From an uncultured Bacteroidota bacterium (GTDB lineage Bacteria; Bacteroidota; Bacteroidia; Chitinophagales; Chitinophagaceae), in contig CAIWBA010000291.1 of assembly GCA_903910765.1 (NCBI GenBank), forward strand, positions 1 to 64,000: a stretch of 64,000 nucleotides of DNA, given 5' to 3'. The notes under the pieces were generated by a model. That model was given only the letters and a program-made list of their open reading frames with translations. It had not been told where the DNA came from and ran no database searches. The position numbers were made by a program, and so were the translations under genes. The number at the start of each line of letters is the position of its first letter. The first letter of the stretch is position 1. Positions 1 through 9,706 of the stretch are shown piece by piece.

Positions 1-1917
1 GGTTCAAATGGTTCTTCTGGAACTAGTGGAACTTCTGGTTCAAATGGAAGCTCAGGTACTTCTGGTTCAAATGGTTCTAGTGGAACCTCTGGTACGTCAG
101 GTTCAAACGGTTCTTCAGGTACTTCAGGTTCAAATGGTTCTTCTGGAACTAGTGGAACTTCTGGTTCAAATGGAAGCTCAGGTACTTCTGGTTCAAATGG
201 TTCTAGTGGAACCTCTGGAACATCCGGTTCAAATGGATCAAATGGTTCTAGTGGAACCTCTGGTACGTCAGGTTCAAATGGTTCTAGTGGTACATCAGGT
301 ACTTCTGGTTCAAACGGTTCTTCTGGTACCTCAGGTACTTCAGGCTCAAATGGTTCTTCCGGTACTTCTGGTTCTAACGGCTCAAATGGAAGCTCTGGTA
401 CTTCAGGTTCAAATGGCTCAAGCGGAACATCCGGTACTTCAGGTTCAAATGGATCTTCTGGAACTTCAGGCTCAAGTGGAAGCTCAGGTACATCAGGTTC
501 TAATGGTTCTTCAGGTACAAGCGGTACTTCTGGTTCAAATGGTAGTTCAGGTACATCAGGTACTTCAGGTTCTAACGGCTCAAGTGGAACTTCTGGATCT
601 AACGGTAGCTCAGGAACAAGTGGGACTTCTGGATCTAATGGTAGCTCAGGAACATCAGGTACATCAGGTTCAAACGGTAGCTCAGGTACATCCGGTTCAA
701 ATGGTTCTAGTGGAACATCAGGTTCAAATGGTAGCTCCGGTACTTCAGGAACTTCCGGTTCTAATGGATCAAGTGGAACATCTGGTAGCTCAGGAACATC
801 AGGTTCAAACGGTAGCTCAGGTACTTCTGGTTCAAACGGTACTTCTGGTACGTCCGGTTCTAATGGATCAAGTGGAACATCAGGTAGCTCAGGAACAAGC
901 GGTTCTTCCGGTACCTCTGGTTCTAATGGTTCTTCTGGAACAAGCGGAACATCTGGAACTTCAGGAACATCAGGTTCTAATGGATCAAGTGGTACTTCTG
1001 GAACTAGTGGAACATCAGGTTCAAATGGTAGCTCTGGAACATCAGGTTCAAGCGGTACATCTGGTTCTAATGGTAGTTCAGGAACATCTGGTTCTAATGG
1101 TTCATCCGGTACTTCTGGAACTTCCGGTTCAAATGGTTCAAGTGGTACCTCTGGAACTAGCGGTTCTTCAGGAACTTCTGGTTCAAATGGTTCAAATGGT
1201 AGCTCAGGAACTTCAGGTTCAAATGGTTCTTCTGGAACATCTGGAACTTCTGGTTCTAATGGATCTTCCGGTACATCTGGTACATCAGGTTCAAATGGTT
1301 CTTCTGGAACTTCTGGTTCTAATGGATCAAGTGGAACATCTGGTAGCTCAGGAACATCAGGTTCAAATGGTTCTTCTGGTACTTCTGGTTCAAACGGTAG
1401 CTCAGGAACTTCAGGAACATCTGGTTCTAGCGGAACTTCCGGTTCTAATGGTTCTTCTGGAACAAGCGGCTCTAACGGTTCAAATGGTTCTTCTGGTACT
1501 TCTGGTTCAAACGGTAGCTCAGGAACTTCAGGAACATCTGGTTCTAATGGATCAAGCGGAACATCAGGTTCTTCAGGAACAAGTGGTTCAAATGGATCAT
1601 CTGGAACAAGTGGGACGTCAGGTTCAAATGGTAGCTCAGGTACTTCTGGTTCAAATGGTTCTTCTGGTACTTCTGGTACAAGCGGTTCTAATGGTTCTTC
1701 TGGAACATCTGGAACTTCAGGTTCAAATGGGTCAAGTGGAACTTCTGGTTCAAATGGATCATCCGGTACTTCTGGTACAAGCGGTTCAAATGGTTCTAGC
1801 GGAACTTCTGGTACTTCAGGTTCTAATGGAAGCTCTGGTACTTCCGGTTCAAATGGAAGCTCTGGTACATCTGGATCAAACGGTTCAAGTGGAACAAGTG
1901 GTAGCTCTGGAACTTCG
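1..1917 (+). repeat. Collagen-like Gly-X-Y repeat, 213 triplets (GSN/GSS/GTS)
   Basis: Nine-base units encode Gly-Ser-Asn, Gly-Ser-Ser or Gly-Thr-Ser. Synonymous codons are mixed freely (TCA, TCT, AGC, AGT; GGT, GGA), so the repeat is much better conserved as protein than as DNA. There is no proline, unlike ordinary collagen and most phage collagen-like fibres. The array begins upstream of the window. Confidence 0.9.
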
Positions 1918-2931
1918 GTATTTTTAACTCCATACGCTAGAACTCTATTTGTTGATCCTAGCGGTAATGACTCAACTGCAGTATTAGGAAATTTAGCAAA
2001 ACCTTGGTTAACTATAAATGGAGCTCTTGCCTATATAAATGCAAACTTCTTAAGTGGATATACCGTACATATATTTATGGGTAACTATACTGAAACCTCT
2101 GCTGTTACTATTGTAACCGATTTATATGTTAATCTATATTTTGAAGCTGGTGCTAACTTAACCGTGACACTATCTGCAGGAGCAGCAAACCAACACTGGT
2201 TATCTAATACTGCAAGTGTAGGTGTTATTAATATTACTGGTACAAGTAAAAACTCTAATTTTATTACATGTAATTATGGAGTATTTACTAGTCAAGGTTC
2301 ATCTGCTGCATCTAAATCTAAATTAAGTATTAGCAATATAGAAATTAGTTCATATGGTACTGGATTTGAGGACGTTATTAATGCTCGATATTGTCTATTA
2401 AGAATTGATAATTCATCAATAGGTAATGATACAACTAATGCAAATGGGTGCTATATAATACAGTCAACTGAATCATTTATTTGGATTAAAGGTTCAAGAC
2501 TTAATTTAAAGACAAGTCGTAACTGGAATGGTCTGCTAACTGATTCTCCATCTTCTATAATTTTTGAAACTGGCACAACTGCTGGAGGTTCAATTATATC
2601 GCCTAGAATAAGACTTCATCAAACGTCCTTTGCCCTAAATGGAACGTATGGTAATTTCATAATGACTACACCTAGCGATGCTAATAATTCTATATTATTC
2701 GCTGATATTTATATGTATCATCCATATTCAGCAGAGTTAGTTGCTGGTACTGCTGGTGCTGTTTATAATATGGGATCATATCAAGATGTATATTACGTAG
2801 GTGGAACAATTGTATCAGCCGGTCAAAAACCACTTGGTGCAACTTTCTCTTGGATAAAACAAGGACCGACTACTAGTGGTGGAACTATTGAAAATTGGCA
2901 ACAATTTAAAGGAACTGCCGCTCCTTACTAA
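1..2931 (+). CDS. Tail fibre, 3' part: collagen-like repeats plus beta-helix-like domain
   Basis: The gene is open from the first base in frame 1 to a stop at 2929-2931 (976 residues visible); its start lies upstream of the window. Residues 1-639 are an unbroken series of Gly-X-Y triplets made of GSN, GSS and GTS. Residues about 640-976 form a non-repetitive domain opening with LFVDPSGNDST and KPWLTINGAL, the usual entry of right-handed beta-helix (pectin-lyase-like) domains in phage fibres and tailspikes. The protein is likely a long, flexible fibre with a distal receptor-binding or glycan-binding tip. It is followed by two more adhesin-like genes and then by glycosyltransferases that may modify it. 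The Gly-X-Y frame has no start codon until 2077, so a start-to-stop search would truncate the gene. Frame and repeat are seen directly; the fibre role is inferred. Confidence 0.85.
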   Translation, partial: GSNGSSGTSGTSGSNGSSGTSGSNGSSGTSGTSGSNGSSGTSGSNGSSGTSGTSGSNGSSGTSGSNGSSGTSGTSGSNGSNGSSGTSGTSGSNGSSGTSGTSGSNGSSGTSGTSGSNGSSGTSGSNGSNGSSGTSGSNGSSGTSGTSGSNGSSGTSGSSGSSGTSGSNGSSGTSGTSGSNGSSGTSGTSGSNGSSGTSGSNGSSGTSGTSGSNGSSGTSGTSGSNGSSGTSGSNGSSGTSGSNGSSGTSGTSGSNGSSGTSGSSGTSGSNGSSGTSGSNGTSGTSGSNGSSGTSGSSGTSGSSGTSGSNGSSGTSGTSGTSGTSGSNGSSGTSGTSGTSGSNGSSGTSGSSGTSGSNGSSGTSGSNGSSGTSGTSGSNGSSGTSGTSGSSGTSGSNGSNGSSGTSGSNGSSGTSGTSGSNGSSGTSGTSGSNGSSGTSGSNGSSGTSGSSGTSGSNGSSGTSGSNGSSGTSGTSGSSGTSGSNGSSGTSGSNGSNGSSGTSGSNGSSGTSGTSGSNGSSGTSGSSGTSGSNGSSGTSGTSGSNGSSGTSGSNGSSGTSGTSGSNGSSGTSGTSGSNGSSGTSGSNGSSGTSGTSGSNGSSGTSGTSGSNGSSGTSGSNGSSGTSGSNGSSGTSGSSGTSVFLTPYARTLFVDPSGNDSTAVLGNLAKPWLTINGALAYINANFLSGYTVHIFMGNYTETSAVTIVTDLYVNLYFEAGANLTVTLSAGAANQHWLSNTASVGVINITGTSKNSNFITCNYGVFTSQGSSAASKSKLSISNIEISSYGTGFEDVINARYCLLRIDNSSIGNDTTNANGCYIIQSTESFIWIKGSRLNLKTSRNWNGLLTDSPSSIIFETGTTAGGSIISPRIRLHQTSFALNGTYGNFIMTTPSDANNSILFADIYMYHPYSAELVAGTAGAVYNMGSYQDVYYVGGTIVSAGQKPLGATFSWIKQGPTTSGGTIENWQQFKGTAAPY

Positions 2932-2936
2932 AATGA

Positions 2937-2945
2937 ATAAATAAC
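2937..2945 (+). promoter_or_regulatory. T4-late-like promoter element ATAAATAAC
   Basis: ATAAATAAC lies in the gap before the gene at 2967, 21 nt before its ATG. It belongs to a family of 19 such elements in the window and resembles the T4 late promoter TATAAATA. Confidence 0.55.
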
Positions 2946-2966
2946 TTAACAATATAATTATATTAA

Positions 2967-3848
2967 ATGGGAATATTTCAAAATACACAAGCCTGTACAT
3001 CAACTACTAACTATGTTATCACACCTAGTGATTATGACAAATATTTAATTGATGATGATACCTTTGGCGGAGGAGGTGGATCATTTGAGTTACCTCAAAT
3101 TTCTGAAATTGGAGTAGGCGATACTATTGTTATAGCTGATCCAAATGGGCACATTAGTGCACCAGGGCCTTCATTAACTATTTATCATAATGATACAGGT
3201 CCAGTTAGAGTTAATGGAACAGACGTTGATGGTGTACTGATTTATCCATTTGCTAAAGCTAACGTATTTTATACACTACGATATGATGGAGATAATTGTT
3301 TTAACTTAACTGATAGTAGTCTAAATTCAGTATTTACTCCAACCTTTATTGCAGGTTATGGTTTAACACCAATGCAGGGAACAATTATAGGTGGTGTCAC
3401 CTCAGTATTGGGAAATTTGCAAAATTATATTAACGATGACTCATACACAGGAGAAGTATTATATTCAGAAACATCAGGAGAACCATTTGTATTTGGGCAA
3501 TTATGTTATAGAAAGGATGATGGTAAATGGTATTTAGCTGATGCTACTGCAGCTACTGCACAATCAACTTATATGTTGGGTATTTGTTTAGTTGATTGTA
3601 GAAGCGCAAATAGCCCAACCTCAATATTAACTAGAGGTTATCTAGCCTCTGCCATCACCACCGCTTCAAAGACTGGAGAGCCATTATTCATGAGTGCAGC
3701 ATCTGCTGGTAGTATAACATATGTAGCACCTTCAACCTCAGGTAATGTGGTGAGAATAGTAGGTCACACTTTTTGGGATGGTGGATTACAAACAAACGGG
3801 GCTACTGTGATGTATTTCAACCCAGACAATACTTGGTTGGAATTATAA
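2967..3848 (+). CDS. Tail-fibre or adhesin-type virion protein
   Basis: A 293-residue protein with no signal peptide or membrane segment, rich in Gly, Thr, Asn and short beta-type stretches, with a Gly5 run near residue 36. The C-terminal half (about 165-293, with GEPFVFGQLCYRKDDGKWYL and VVRIVGHTFWDGG) resembles short beta domains at the ends of phage fibre or capsid-surface proteins, where a value-update pattern is followed by GYLASA-like strands. It follows the collagen-like fibre behind its own late-type promoter and precedes a lectin-domain gene, so a fibre tip or accessory adhesin is most likely. No catalytic motif was found. Confidence 0.55.
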   Translation: MGIFQNTQACTSTTNYVITPSDYDKYLIDDDTFGGGGGSFELPQISEIGVGDTIVIADPNGHISAPGPSLTIYHNDTGPVRVNGTDVDGVLIYPFAKANVFYTLRYDGDNCFNLTDSSLNSVFTPTFIAGYGLTPMQGTIIGGVTSVLGNLQNYINDDSYTGEVLYSETSGEPFVFGQLCYRKDDGKWYLADATAATAQSTYMLGICLVDCRSANSPTSILTRGYLASAITTASKTGEPLFMSAASAGSITYVAPSTSGNVVRIVGHTFWDGGLQTNGATVMYFNPDNTWLEL

Positions 3849-3858
3849 TAATTAACTT

Positions 3859-5232
3859 ATGAAAATAAACGCAACCAATACAACAGCAATCACTAAGATT
3901 AATGGAGTCTCTGTTTTAAATATTACAAAAATAAACGGATCATCATTTACAATAATCCCAGCAGGTATAGTCCTATCTGATTTAATAATGTACTTAGATG
4001 CTGGAGTGATTGCCAGTTATCCTGGAACTGGAACAAATTGGAATGATCTTACTGTTAATAATAATGATGCAACTTTAACTAATGGGCCAACCTATAACTC
4101 ATCTAATGGTGGTAGCATTGTATTTGATGGAGCTAATGATTATGGTCAATTACTTAGCACTGTTGATATAGGGACAGTTGGAACTTGGTCAATATGGATA
4201 AACGCAAATAGCTTTAGTGGTGTTATAATCGGTAGTAATATTGCAAATTACTATATGATTTTCAATTACGCAAGTGTTTTTTATATAAATTATGGTGGGG
4301 CACTTGGAAGTGTTTCTCACTCATTATCAACAGGGGCTTGGTATAATATTACCATAACTAGAAATGGAAATACTCATGAGATATTTGTAAATGGTGAATC
4401 AATAGGAACAACTACAATAAGCACAGCAAACACCTCTAAATTTTCTATTATAGGTGATGAAAGGTCAACATCTCCTTATCCATTTAATGGTAAAATATCT
4501 TCTTTTTTAGTGTATGATAGAGTTTTAACTTCATCAGAAGTTATCCAAAATTTTAACGCGTTAGTTGATAGATATCTACCATTACCGTCCAATAAATTTG
4601 ATGCCAGTAATGTATTAAGTTACCCAGGTTCTGGTACTACTTGGTACAATATAAGTGGAAGTAGTAATACAACTCTATATAACGGAGTTACTTATAGTAC
4701 GGATGGAGGAGGAAGTTTAGTATTTGATGGAACAAGTAATTATGGTATAGTACCATATGACTCAACTTTTAATTTTTCAACAGGAGATTACACAATGAAT
4801 ACTTGGGTTAAATTTAATAATTTATCTTCTCCAATGAATATAACATCTAAAGATACTTATGGTTCCAATTTTGATTGGTCTATATATATACCGAACGCAA
4901 ATAATATAATTGATTATAGTAATGGTACCGCAACTAATGTATCCGCTTATTTGGGTACGGCATTAAGTACAGGTACATGGTATTTAATAACAATTTCATC
5001 TATTTCAAGTTATGTTAGTATATATGTTAATGGTGTACAATATGGTTCAACTACTTATATGAGTACATCTAATAGTAACACTACCGCACTTACGATAGGT
5101 TGTTATTCGTGGAACAATCCAGGAGCGTTATTTAATGGTAAAATATCAGTTATGGAATATTATAATGTTGGTCTTACCAGTACTGAAGCACTAATGTCAT
5201 TTACAAAAAATAAAACAAGATTTGGATATTAA
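3859..5232 (+). CDS. Adhesin with two LamG/concanavalin-like lectin domains
   Basis: A 457-residue protein with a short N-terminal part (MKINATNTTAITKINGVSV, likely an attachment segment) and two related jelly-roll domains at about 42-235 and 243-457. Each starts with LDAG/FDAS, then a SYPGTGTNW or SYPGSGTTW motif, an (S)IVFDGANDYG/SLVFDGTSNYG strand and a TWSIWIN/YTMNTWVKF strand, and each ends with an IGDE/IGCY-SSPFNGKIS-type strand. This is the Laminin_G_3 pattern, a carbohydrate-binding fold common in phage fibres. The two copies are diverged, so the duplication is old. It sits 10 nt after the preceding gene. Role in receptor binding is inferred from family and place. Confidence 0.75.
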   Translation: MKINATNTTAITKINGVSVLNITKINGSSFTIIPAGIVLSDLIMYLDAGVIASYPGTGTNWNDLTVNNNDATLTNGPTYNSSNGGSIVFDGANDYGQLLSTVDIGTVGTWSIWINANSFSGVIIGSNIANYYMIFNYASVFYINYGGALGSVSHSLSTGAWYNITITRNGNTHEIFVNGESIGTTTISTANTSKFSIIGDERSTSPYPFNGKISSFLVYDRVLTSSEVIQNFNALVDRYLPLPSNKFDASNVLSYPGSGTTWYNISGSSNTTLYNGVTYSTDGGGSLVFDGTSNYGIVPYDSTFNFSTGDYTMNTWVKFNNLSSPMNITSKDTYGSNFDWSIYIPNANNIIDYSNGTATNVSAYLGTALSTGTWYLITISSISSYVSIYVNGVQYGSTTYMSTSNSNTTALTIGCYSWNNPGALFNGKISVMEYYNVGLTSTEALMSFTKNKTRFGY

Positions 5233-5233
5233 T

Positions 5234-5482
5234 ATGGAAAGAAATTATATGATATTTAATGTTAGTGAATTACCTAGCATTAATTTTAATGAAGTTTTAG
5301 AAACTTCAAGTGAAACTGTTAGAAAATCAGTGAATGGTACTAAAACATTTGTCAAATGGGATGGTTCTACCCCAGCTTGTGTAAATTCTCTAACTACAAA
5401 AGAAGGACCTTATGATTCTACTGAAATTTTAGCAATTTTAAATGGTGAAGCCTGGTTCAACCCAATTGATTTTATATCCTAA
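5234..5482 (+). CDS. Small protein following the fibre genes, unknown
   Basis: An 82-residue soluble protein. I chose ATG 5234, which begins one base after the preceding stop; a TTG at 5222 would overlap the lectin gene. It contains KTFVKWDGSTPACV and ILNGEAWF but no domain I recognise. The position directly after the fibre genes fits a fibre-assembly chaperone or minor fibre protein, but nothing in the sequence proves it. Confidence 0.6.
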   Translation: MERNYMIFNVSELPSINFNEVLETSSETVRKSVNGTKTFVKWDGSTPACVNSLTTKEGPYDSTEILAILNGEAWFNPIDFIS

Positions 5483-5521
5483 TTAAATTTAGGTAAAGGG
5501 TTAACCTTATTTGTAAACTTT

Positions 5522-5530
5522 AGTATAAAA
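5522..5530 (+). promoter_or_regulatory. Possible -10 element (TAGTATAAAAT)
   Basis: TAGTATAAAAT lies about 20 nt before the glycosyltransferase start at 5551. It matches the TAGTATAAT group seen before several non-virion genes. No clear -35 box. Confidence 0.35.
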
Positions 5531-5550
5531 TAAAAAGTTTATATTAAGGC

Positions 5551-8358
5551 ATGCCAATTACAATTAAAGCGCATACGTCAATTATTGGCGAAACTGGTTA
5601 CAACTGTCATTCTAGAAATTTCTTTAAGGCCTTAAATTTATTACCTGATTTAAGGGTTCAGGTTAGAAATTGGACAGTTGGTTCAACTTGGGAAGGTTAT
5701 CATAATGATGAACCTCATAATGGCGAGTACTATATTGACACTGAGTTAAAAACAATGTTAACTCAGCAAACACTAAAGACCTCAACCGGTTCTCAAGAGT
5801 TTCCACTATACAAAAACTATCCAAATACCTCACATCCAGATCTCAATATTGTGCTAAATGATGTTAATCATGGATATTTTAATGAGGCCTATTCTGGTCT
5901 AAAGATTGCCTATAATGTTTGGGAAACTACTAAATATCCAGAGGACTTCTTTAATAACTTACAAAAATTTGATCAAGTTTGGGTACCTAGTGAATGGCAA
6001 AAAGCTTGTACAATTAGTCAAGGTATTCCTTCTCATAAAGTAAAAGTTGTTCCAGAAGGAGTTGACACCAACATGTTTAAACCTCTTTCTCAGGATACTA
6101 ATTTTCCTGAAGGTCGACCATTCAGATTTGTAGTAGTAGGTCGTTGGGAATATCGAAAATCAACAAAAGAGATTATAAAAGCATTTATTGATACGTTTTC
6201 AGAAGATGAAAATGTTGAACTTATCCTAAATGTTGAAAATCCATTCTCAACTGATAATTGTCAAAATACTCAAGAGAGGCTTGATAAATTTGGACTAAAA
6301 CATTCTGGAATTAAGATACTTAGTCATTTAAGTAAAGAAGAATATGTAACACTATTACAAACAGCCGATGTGTTTATTTCTTGTGCTCGTAGTGAAGGTT
6401 GGAATCTTCCACTTATTGAGGCAATGGCTTGTGGTATCCCATCCGTCTATTCAAATTGGGGAGCTCAACTTCAATTTGCAGAAGGTAAAGGTATTCCAGT
6501 TTCAATTGTTGGAGAAGTTCCAGCAGCCGTTGTAAATGATGAATCCTGGAATCAAAATGCTCCAGGTAATTTTTGTGAACCAGATTTTACAGATCTAACT
6601 AGTAGACTTAGAGAAGTTTATGATAATTATGAAATTTTTAAAAAATCCGCGTTAATGGAATCAGAAAAAATCCGAACCCAATTTACTTGGGAAAATGCAG
6701 CAAATATCGCACAAGATCACATTCAGGAACTCATTAATCCAGCGGTAATTGAATACTCAACTGACTTTGCATGGGTGACCTGTGGTAATCTAGGTTACAT
6801 GCCAATCATTCAGAAACTAGCTGAGTCTCTATTAGAGTTCTCAACCAGAAAACTTATTGTTTATGGAATTGACTGTGATGTTCCATTTAGTTTACCAAAT
6901 GTAATTTCTCATAGATTAAAGGTTCCATATCATTCAATTCATGATAAATGGTACTGGAAACAATATGCATGTATTGAAGCCCTTAATGAAAGCCCTAGTC
7001 AATTTATTTGGTTAGATGGTGATATTATTGCAAATCATACCGTTGATAAATTAGCTGATCATTTTTCTGAAGTAGAAAATTATCCATTAGCCGATATTCA
7101 TGTACAAGAAGATTTTATTGCATATTATACAAAACCTGATGGTTCAAGAGGACAACAACTTTTTAATGAAAATTTATGTAAAGCTAAAGGCGTTAATCGA
7201 CTTCATAAAAAAGCCCATATTTGCATGTATCTTTATAACCGAACTTGTGAATGGTGGTTTAATGAAATACTTGAGGTTTATAAACAAGTTGACTTAGCTG
7301 ATTACCCTAACCTATTACAATGGAATGATGAAGGTATCGATAATTACCTAAGATGTAAATATACGTATAATAAGTTTCTACCAATTTCAAATTTTGATGT
7401 TTCTGAATGGGATGGAGATCTTCTTGGAACTACTGGTAAAGTAATGGAGCACTTTATCTCTTTTTGGAGAGACCAGGGCCCTAAGAATTTTGGCAAGATT
7501 TACGGTTGGCAATTTATACCAAAGAATAAAGATCAGATCCTATATTTTCATGGTAATAAAAACCTGGAGTTTGCTCAAATTATGATTGACTATATTAAAG
7601 CTCAAAGAGACCAAAATTTTCATGATACTGAATACTTCTTTGTTGCTAAGAATGAGGTTAAAAATTTAGGATCAATTAAAGAGGTTCAAGGTGGAACAAT
7701 GGATATTGCCAATAAATATGGATGGGACTATGCAATATATCATGAGATTTATAACTTAACTGACTATGAACACCCACATAAATCTGACAATCCATTAGTT
7801 AAGGTAAAACCTGGAGATGTCGTAGTTGATCTTGGTGGAAATATTGGAATCTTTACTCGTTATGCATATCATATGGGTGCAAGTAAAATTGTAACATTTG
7901 AACCTGACCGTAGATATTTTGAGATCTTAAAACAAAATGCTCCAGCAAATGCGGTCCTATTTAATGCAGCAATTGGAGATCAATTAGGAACCTTAACCTT
8001 AACTGAAAGTTCCCATCTAGGCGGATCAAATTTATGGCATCAAAAAGATCCAACGGTTACTCAATATGATGTTAACTTATATACACTAGACTATATTTTA
8101 GAAACCGGTTTAATAGATAGAATTGACTTCTTAAAAGTTGATATTGAAGGTTCTGAACTTATTGCACTAAAGGGAATTAGTGATGCAAACCTATCTAATA
8201 TTCGAAATGTTGCAGTTGAATATCATCATGAACACCTTAATTTTAATGAGGACTTGCGCAATGAATTTATTTCAAGATTTAACCGATTAGGATTTAATTC
8301 TTACTTACTATTCTGTGGACCTAATAATGCACTACAATTAATTTACTTTTGGAAATAA
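5551..8358 (+). CDS. Three-domain protein: GT-B glycosyltransferase, GT-A-like domain, FkbM methyltransferase
   Basis: A 935-residue fusion. Residues 1-400 are a GT-B glycosyltransferase of GT4 type: KVVPEGVDTNMF linker, FVVVGRWEYRKS strand, and SEGWNLPLIEAMACGIPSV with the E-x7-E signature near residue 282. Residues about 405-720 look like a GT-A nucleotide-sugar transferase with WLDGDIIAN near 486 as the metal-binding D-x-D. Residues about 745-935 are an FkbM-family SAM methyltransferase (VVDLGGNIGIF near 757, FLKVDIEGSE). One chain could therefore build and O-methylate a glycan. It is the first of four such genes directly after the fibre genes. Target unknown; the fibre and other virion proteins are candidates. 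Confidence 0.8.
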   Translation: MPITIKAHTSIIGETGYNCHSRNFFKALNLLPDLRVQVRNWTVGSTWEGYHNDEPHNGEYYIDTELKTMLTQQTLKTSTGSQEFPLYKNYPNTSHPDLNIVLNDVNHGYFNEAYSGLKIAYNVWETTKYPEDFFNNLQKFDQVWVPSEWQKACTISQGIPSHKVKVVPEGVDTNMFKPLSQDTNFPEGRPFRFVVVGRWEYRKSTKEIIKAFIDTFSEDENVELILNVENPFSTDNCQNTQERLDKFGLKHSGIKILSHLSKEEYVTLLQTADVFISCARSEGWNLPLIEAMACGIPSVYSNWGAQLQFAEGKGIPVSIVGEVPAAVVNDESWNQNAPGNFCEPDFTDLTSRLREVYDNYEIFKKSALMESEKIRTQFTWENAANIAQDHIQELINPAVIEYSTDFAWVTCGNLGYMPIIQKLAESLLEFSTRKLIVYGIDCDVPFSLPNVISHRLKVPYHSIHDKWYWKQYACIEALNESPSQFIWLDGDIIANHTVDKLADHFSEVENYPLADIHVQEDFIAYYTKPDGSRGQQLFNENLCKAKGVNRLHKKAHICMYLYNRTCEWWFNEILEVYKQVDLADYPNLLQWNDEGIDNYLRCKYTYNKFLPISNFDVSEWDGDLLGTTGKVMEHFISFWRDQGPKNFGKIYGWQFIPKNKDQILYFHGNKNLEFAQIMIDYIKAQRDQNFHDTEYFFVAKNEVKNLGSIKEVQGGTMDIANKYGWDYAIYHEIYNLTDYEHPHKSDNPLVKVKPGDVVVDLGGNIGIFTRYAYHMGASKIVTFEPDRRYFEILKQNAPANAVLFNAAIGDQLGTLTLTESSHLGGSNLWHQKDPTVTQYDVNLYTLDYILETGLIDRIDFLKVDIEGSELIALKGISDANLSNIRNVAVEYHHEHLNFNEDLRNEFISRFNRLGFNSYLLFCGPNNALQLIYFWK

Positions 8359-8367
8359 TTAAAATAT

Positions 8368-9063
8368 ATGATAATGAACTTTAAGCAAGACCCTAAAATA
8401 CTTAACTCAATTAGTCCAAAAAACTATTTAGAGAGTTATTTTATAAACAATGAAAAACGAAAAATTCATAAATGGTTTCACTATTTAGAAATTTATGAGG
8501 CTCACTTTAGTAAATTTAGAGATACTCCGGTAAATATCCTTGAGATTGGAATTGATAATGGCGGCTCTTTACAAATGTGGAAAGACTATTTTGGTAAAAA
8601 CTGCCGAATTTATGGAATTGATATTCTTGAAAAATGTAAAGAATATGAAGATGACCAAATTGAAATAATTATTGGATCGCAAGAAGATCGTAACTTTTGG
8701 AAAACGGTCAAAGATACTTGTCCAAAATTTGATATTATAATAGACGATGGTGGCCATACTATGAATCAACAGATTGTTACATATGAAGAAATGTTTCCAT
8801 TTTTAAATAATAATGGTATTTATTTATGTGAAGATTTACATACATCATATTGGCCTGGAGGATACGGTGGTGGTTATAAAGGAAATACCTTCATTGAATA
8901 TTCTAAAAATTTCATAGACTATTTACATGCATCATATTCATCAGATGTACCTAAAACCTATTCAGGAGATAATATTCACGGTATTCATTATTATGATAGT
9001 ATGATAGTAATTGAAAAAAGACAAAAACCACAAATATTTCATACTATTACTGGAAAAATATAA
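8368..9063 (+). CDS. SAM-dependent methyltransferase, CmcI/MycE-like
   Basis: A 231-residue class I methyltransferase. NILEIGIDNGGSLQMW is motif I, GIDIL the acidic strand-2 end, and DIIIDDGGHTMNQQ the metal-binding motif of the CmcI/MycE-type sugar O-methyltransferases, which need Mg2+. A Gly-rich YWPGGYGGGYKG loop follows. A second ATG lies at 8374. It probably methylates a sugar hydroxyl made by the neighbouring glycosyltransferases; the acceptor is not visible in the sequence. Confidence 0.75.
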   Translation: MIMNFKQDPKILNSISPKNYLESYFINNEKRKIHKWFHYLEIYEAHFSKFRDTPVNILEIGIDNGGSLQMWKDYFGKNCRIYGIDILEKCKEYEDDQIEIIIGSQEDRNFWKTVKDTCPKFDIIIDDGGHTMNQQIVTYEEMFPFLNNNGIYLCEDLHTSYWPGGYGGGYKGNTFIEYSKNFIDYLHASYSSDVPKTYSGDNIHGIHYYDSMIVIEKRQKPQIFHTITGKI

Positions 9064-9070
9064 ATTAATT

Positions 9071-9703
9071 ATGAAAAGATACGATATAATAAACCAATTA
9101 ATTTTAAAAAATGGTTTTACCAAATATTTAGAAATTGGAGTTAGGGAGCCTAATGACTGCTTTAACCTAATTAATATTAATACAAAACATTCAGTTGATC
9201 CATGTTTTGAAGTTGATGCTCAAATTGACTATAAACATACATCTGACCAATTCTTTAAGTCATTAAGAGATTCAGAATTAAATTTAGACCCTAATTATAA
9301 ATGGGATATTATTTTTATTGACGGCCTTCATGAATCTGAACAAGTTGATCGTGATATTCAAAATGCACTAATTCATCTTAGTCAAAATGGTTATATTGTT
9401 TTACATGATTGTAATCCACCAACCATTCATCATGCTAGAGAAGATTTCTATGATAAATCTACGCCAGCTGAAGGTAACTGGAATGGAACTGTTTGGAAAG
9501 CAATCTATAAGTATCGAGCAACCAGGCCTGATCTTGAAATTTTTACAATTGATACAGATTGGGGTGTTGGTATTATTAAAATAGGCAGTCAAGAATGTTG
9601 CAATTTAGATAATCAATATTATGAATATAATAAATTTAGCAATAATAGAGTTAACTACCTAAACTTAATTAGCATAGACGAATTTTTAAAAAACAAATTA
9701 TAA
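9071..9703 (+). CDS. Class I SAM-dependent methyltransferase
   Basis: A 210-residue protein. ATG 9071 is preferred, since an earlier start at 9011 would overlap the preceding methyltransferase by 53 nt. KYLEIGVREPNDCF is motif I, followed by HSVDPCF, WDIIFIDGLHESEQVDRDI and GYIVLHDCNPP, a pattern of the methyltransferase-24 group. It stands between two other glycan-modifying genes, 7 nt after one and 3 nt before the next, so all four are probably co-transcribed. Likely an O-methyltransferase for phage glycans. Confidence 0.7.
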   Translation: MKRYDIINQLILKNGFTKYLEIGVREPNDCFNLININTKHSVDPCFEVDAQIDYKHTSDQFFKSLRDSELNLDPNYKWDIIFIDGLHESEQVDRDIQNALIHLSQNGYIVLHDCNPPTIHHAREDFYDKSTPAEGNWNGTVWKAIYKYRATRPDLEIFTIDTDWGVGIIKIGSQECCNLDNQYYEYNKFSNNRVNYLNLISIDEFLKNKL

Positions 9704-9706
9704 TAA

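Noticed and set aside
8-1927. A 639-residue open frame rich in Val, Leu, Gln and Glu
   Set aside because: It is the +1-shifted shadow of the Gly-X-Y repeat. Frame 1 is open for the whole stretch and continues into the beta-helix domain ending at 2931.
2077-2931. A separate 284-residue gene starting at ATG 2077
   Set aside because: The same frame is open back to position 1 and the domain clearly starts at about 1918, so this ATG is internal.
5483-5550. Terminator after the fibre genes
   Set aside because: AAGGGTTAACCTT can fold only into a weak stem and no T run follows.
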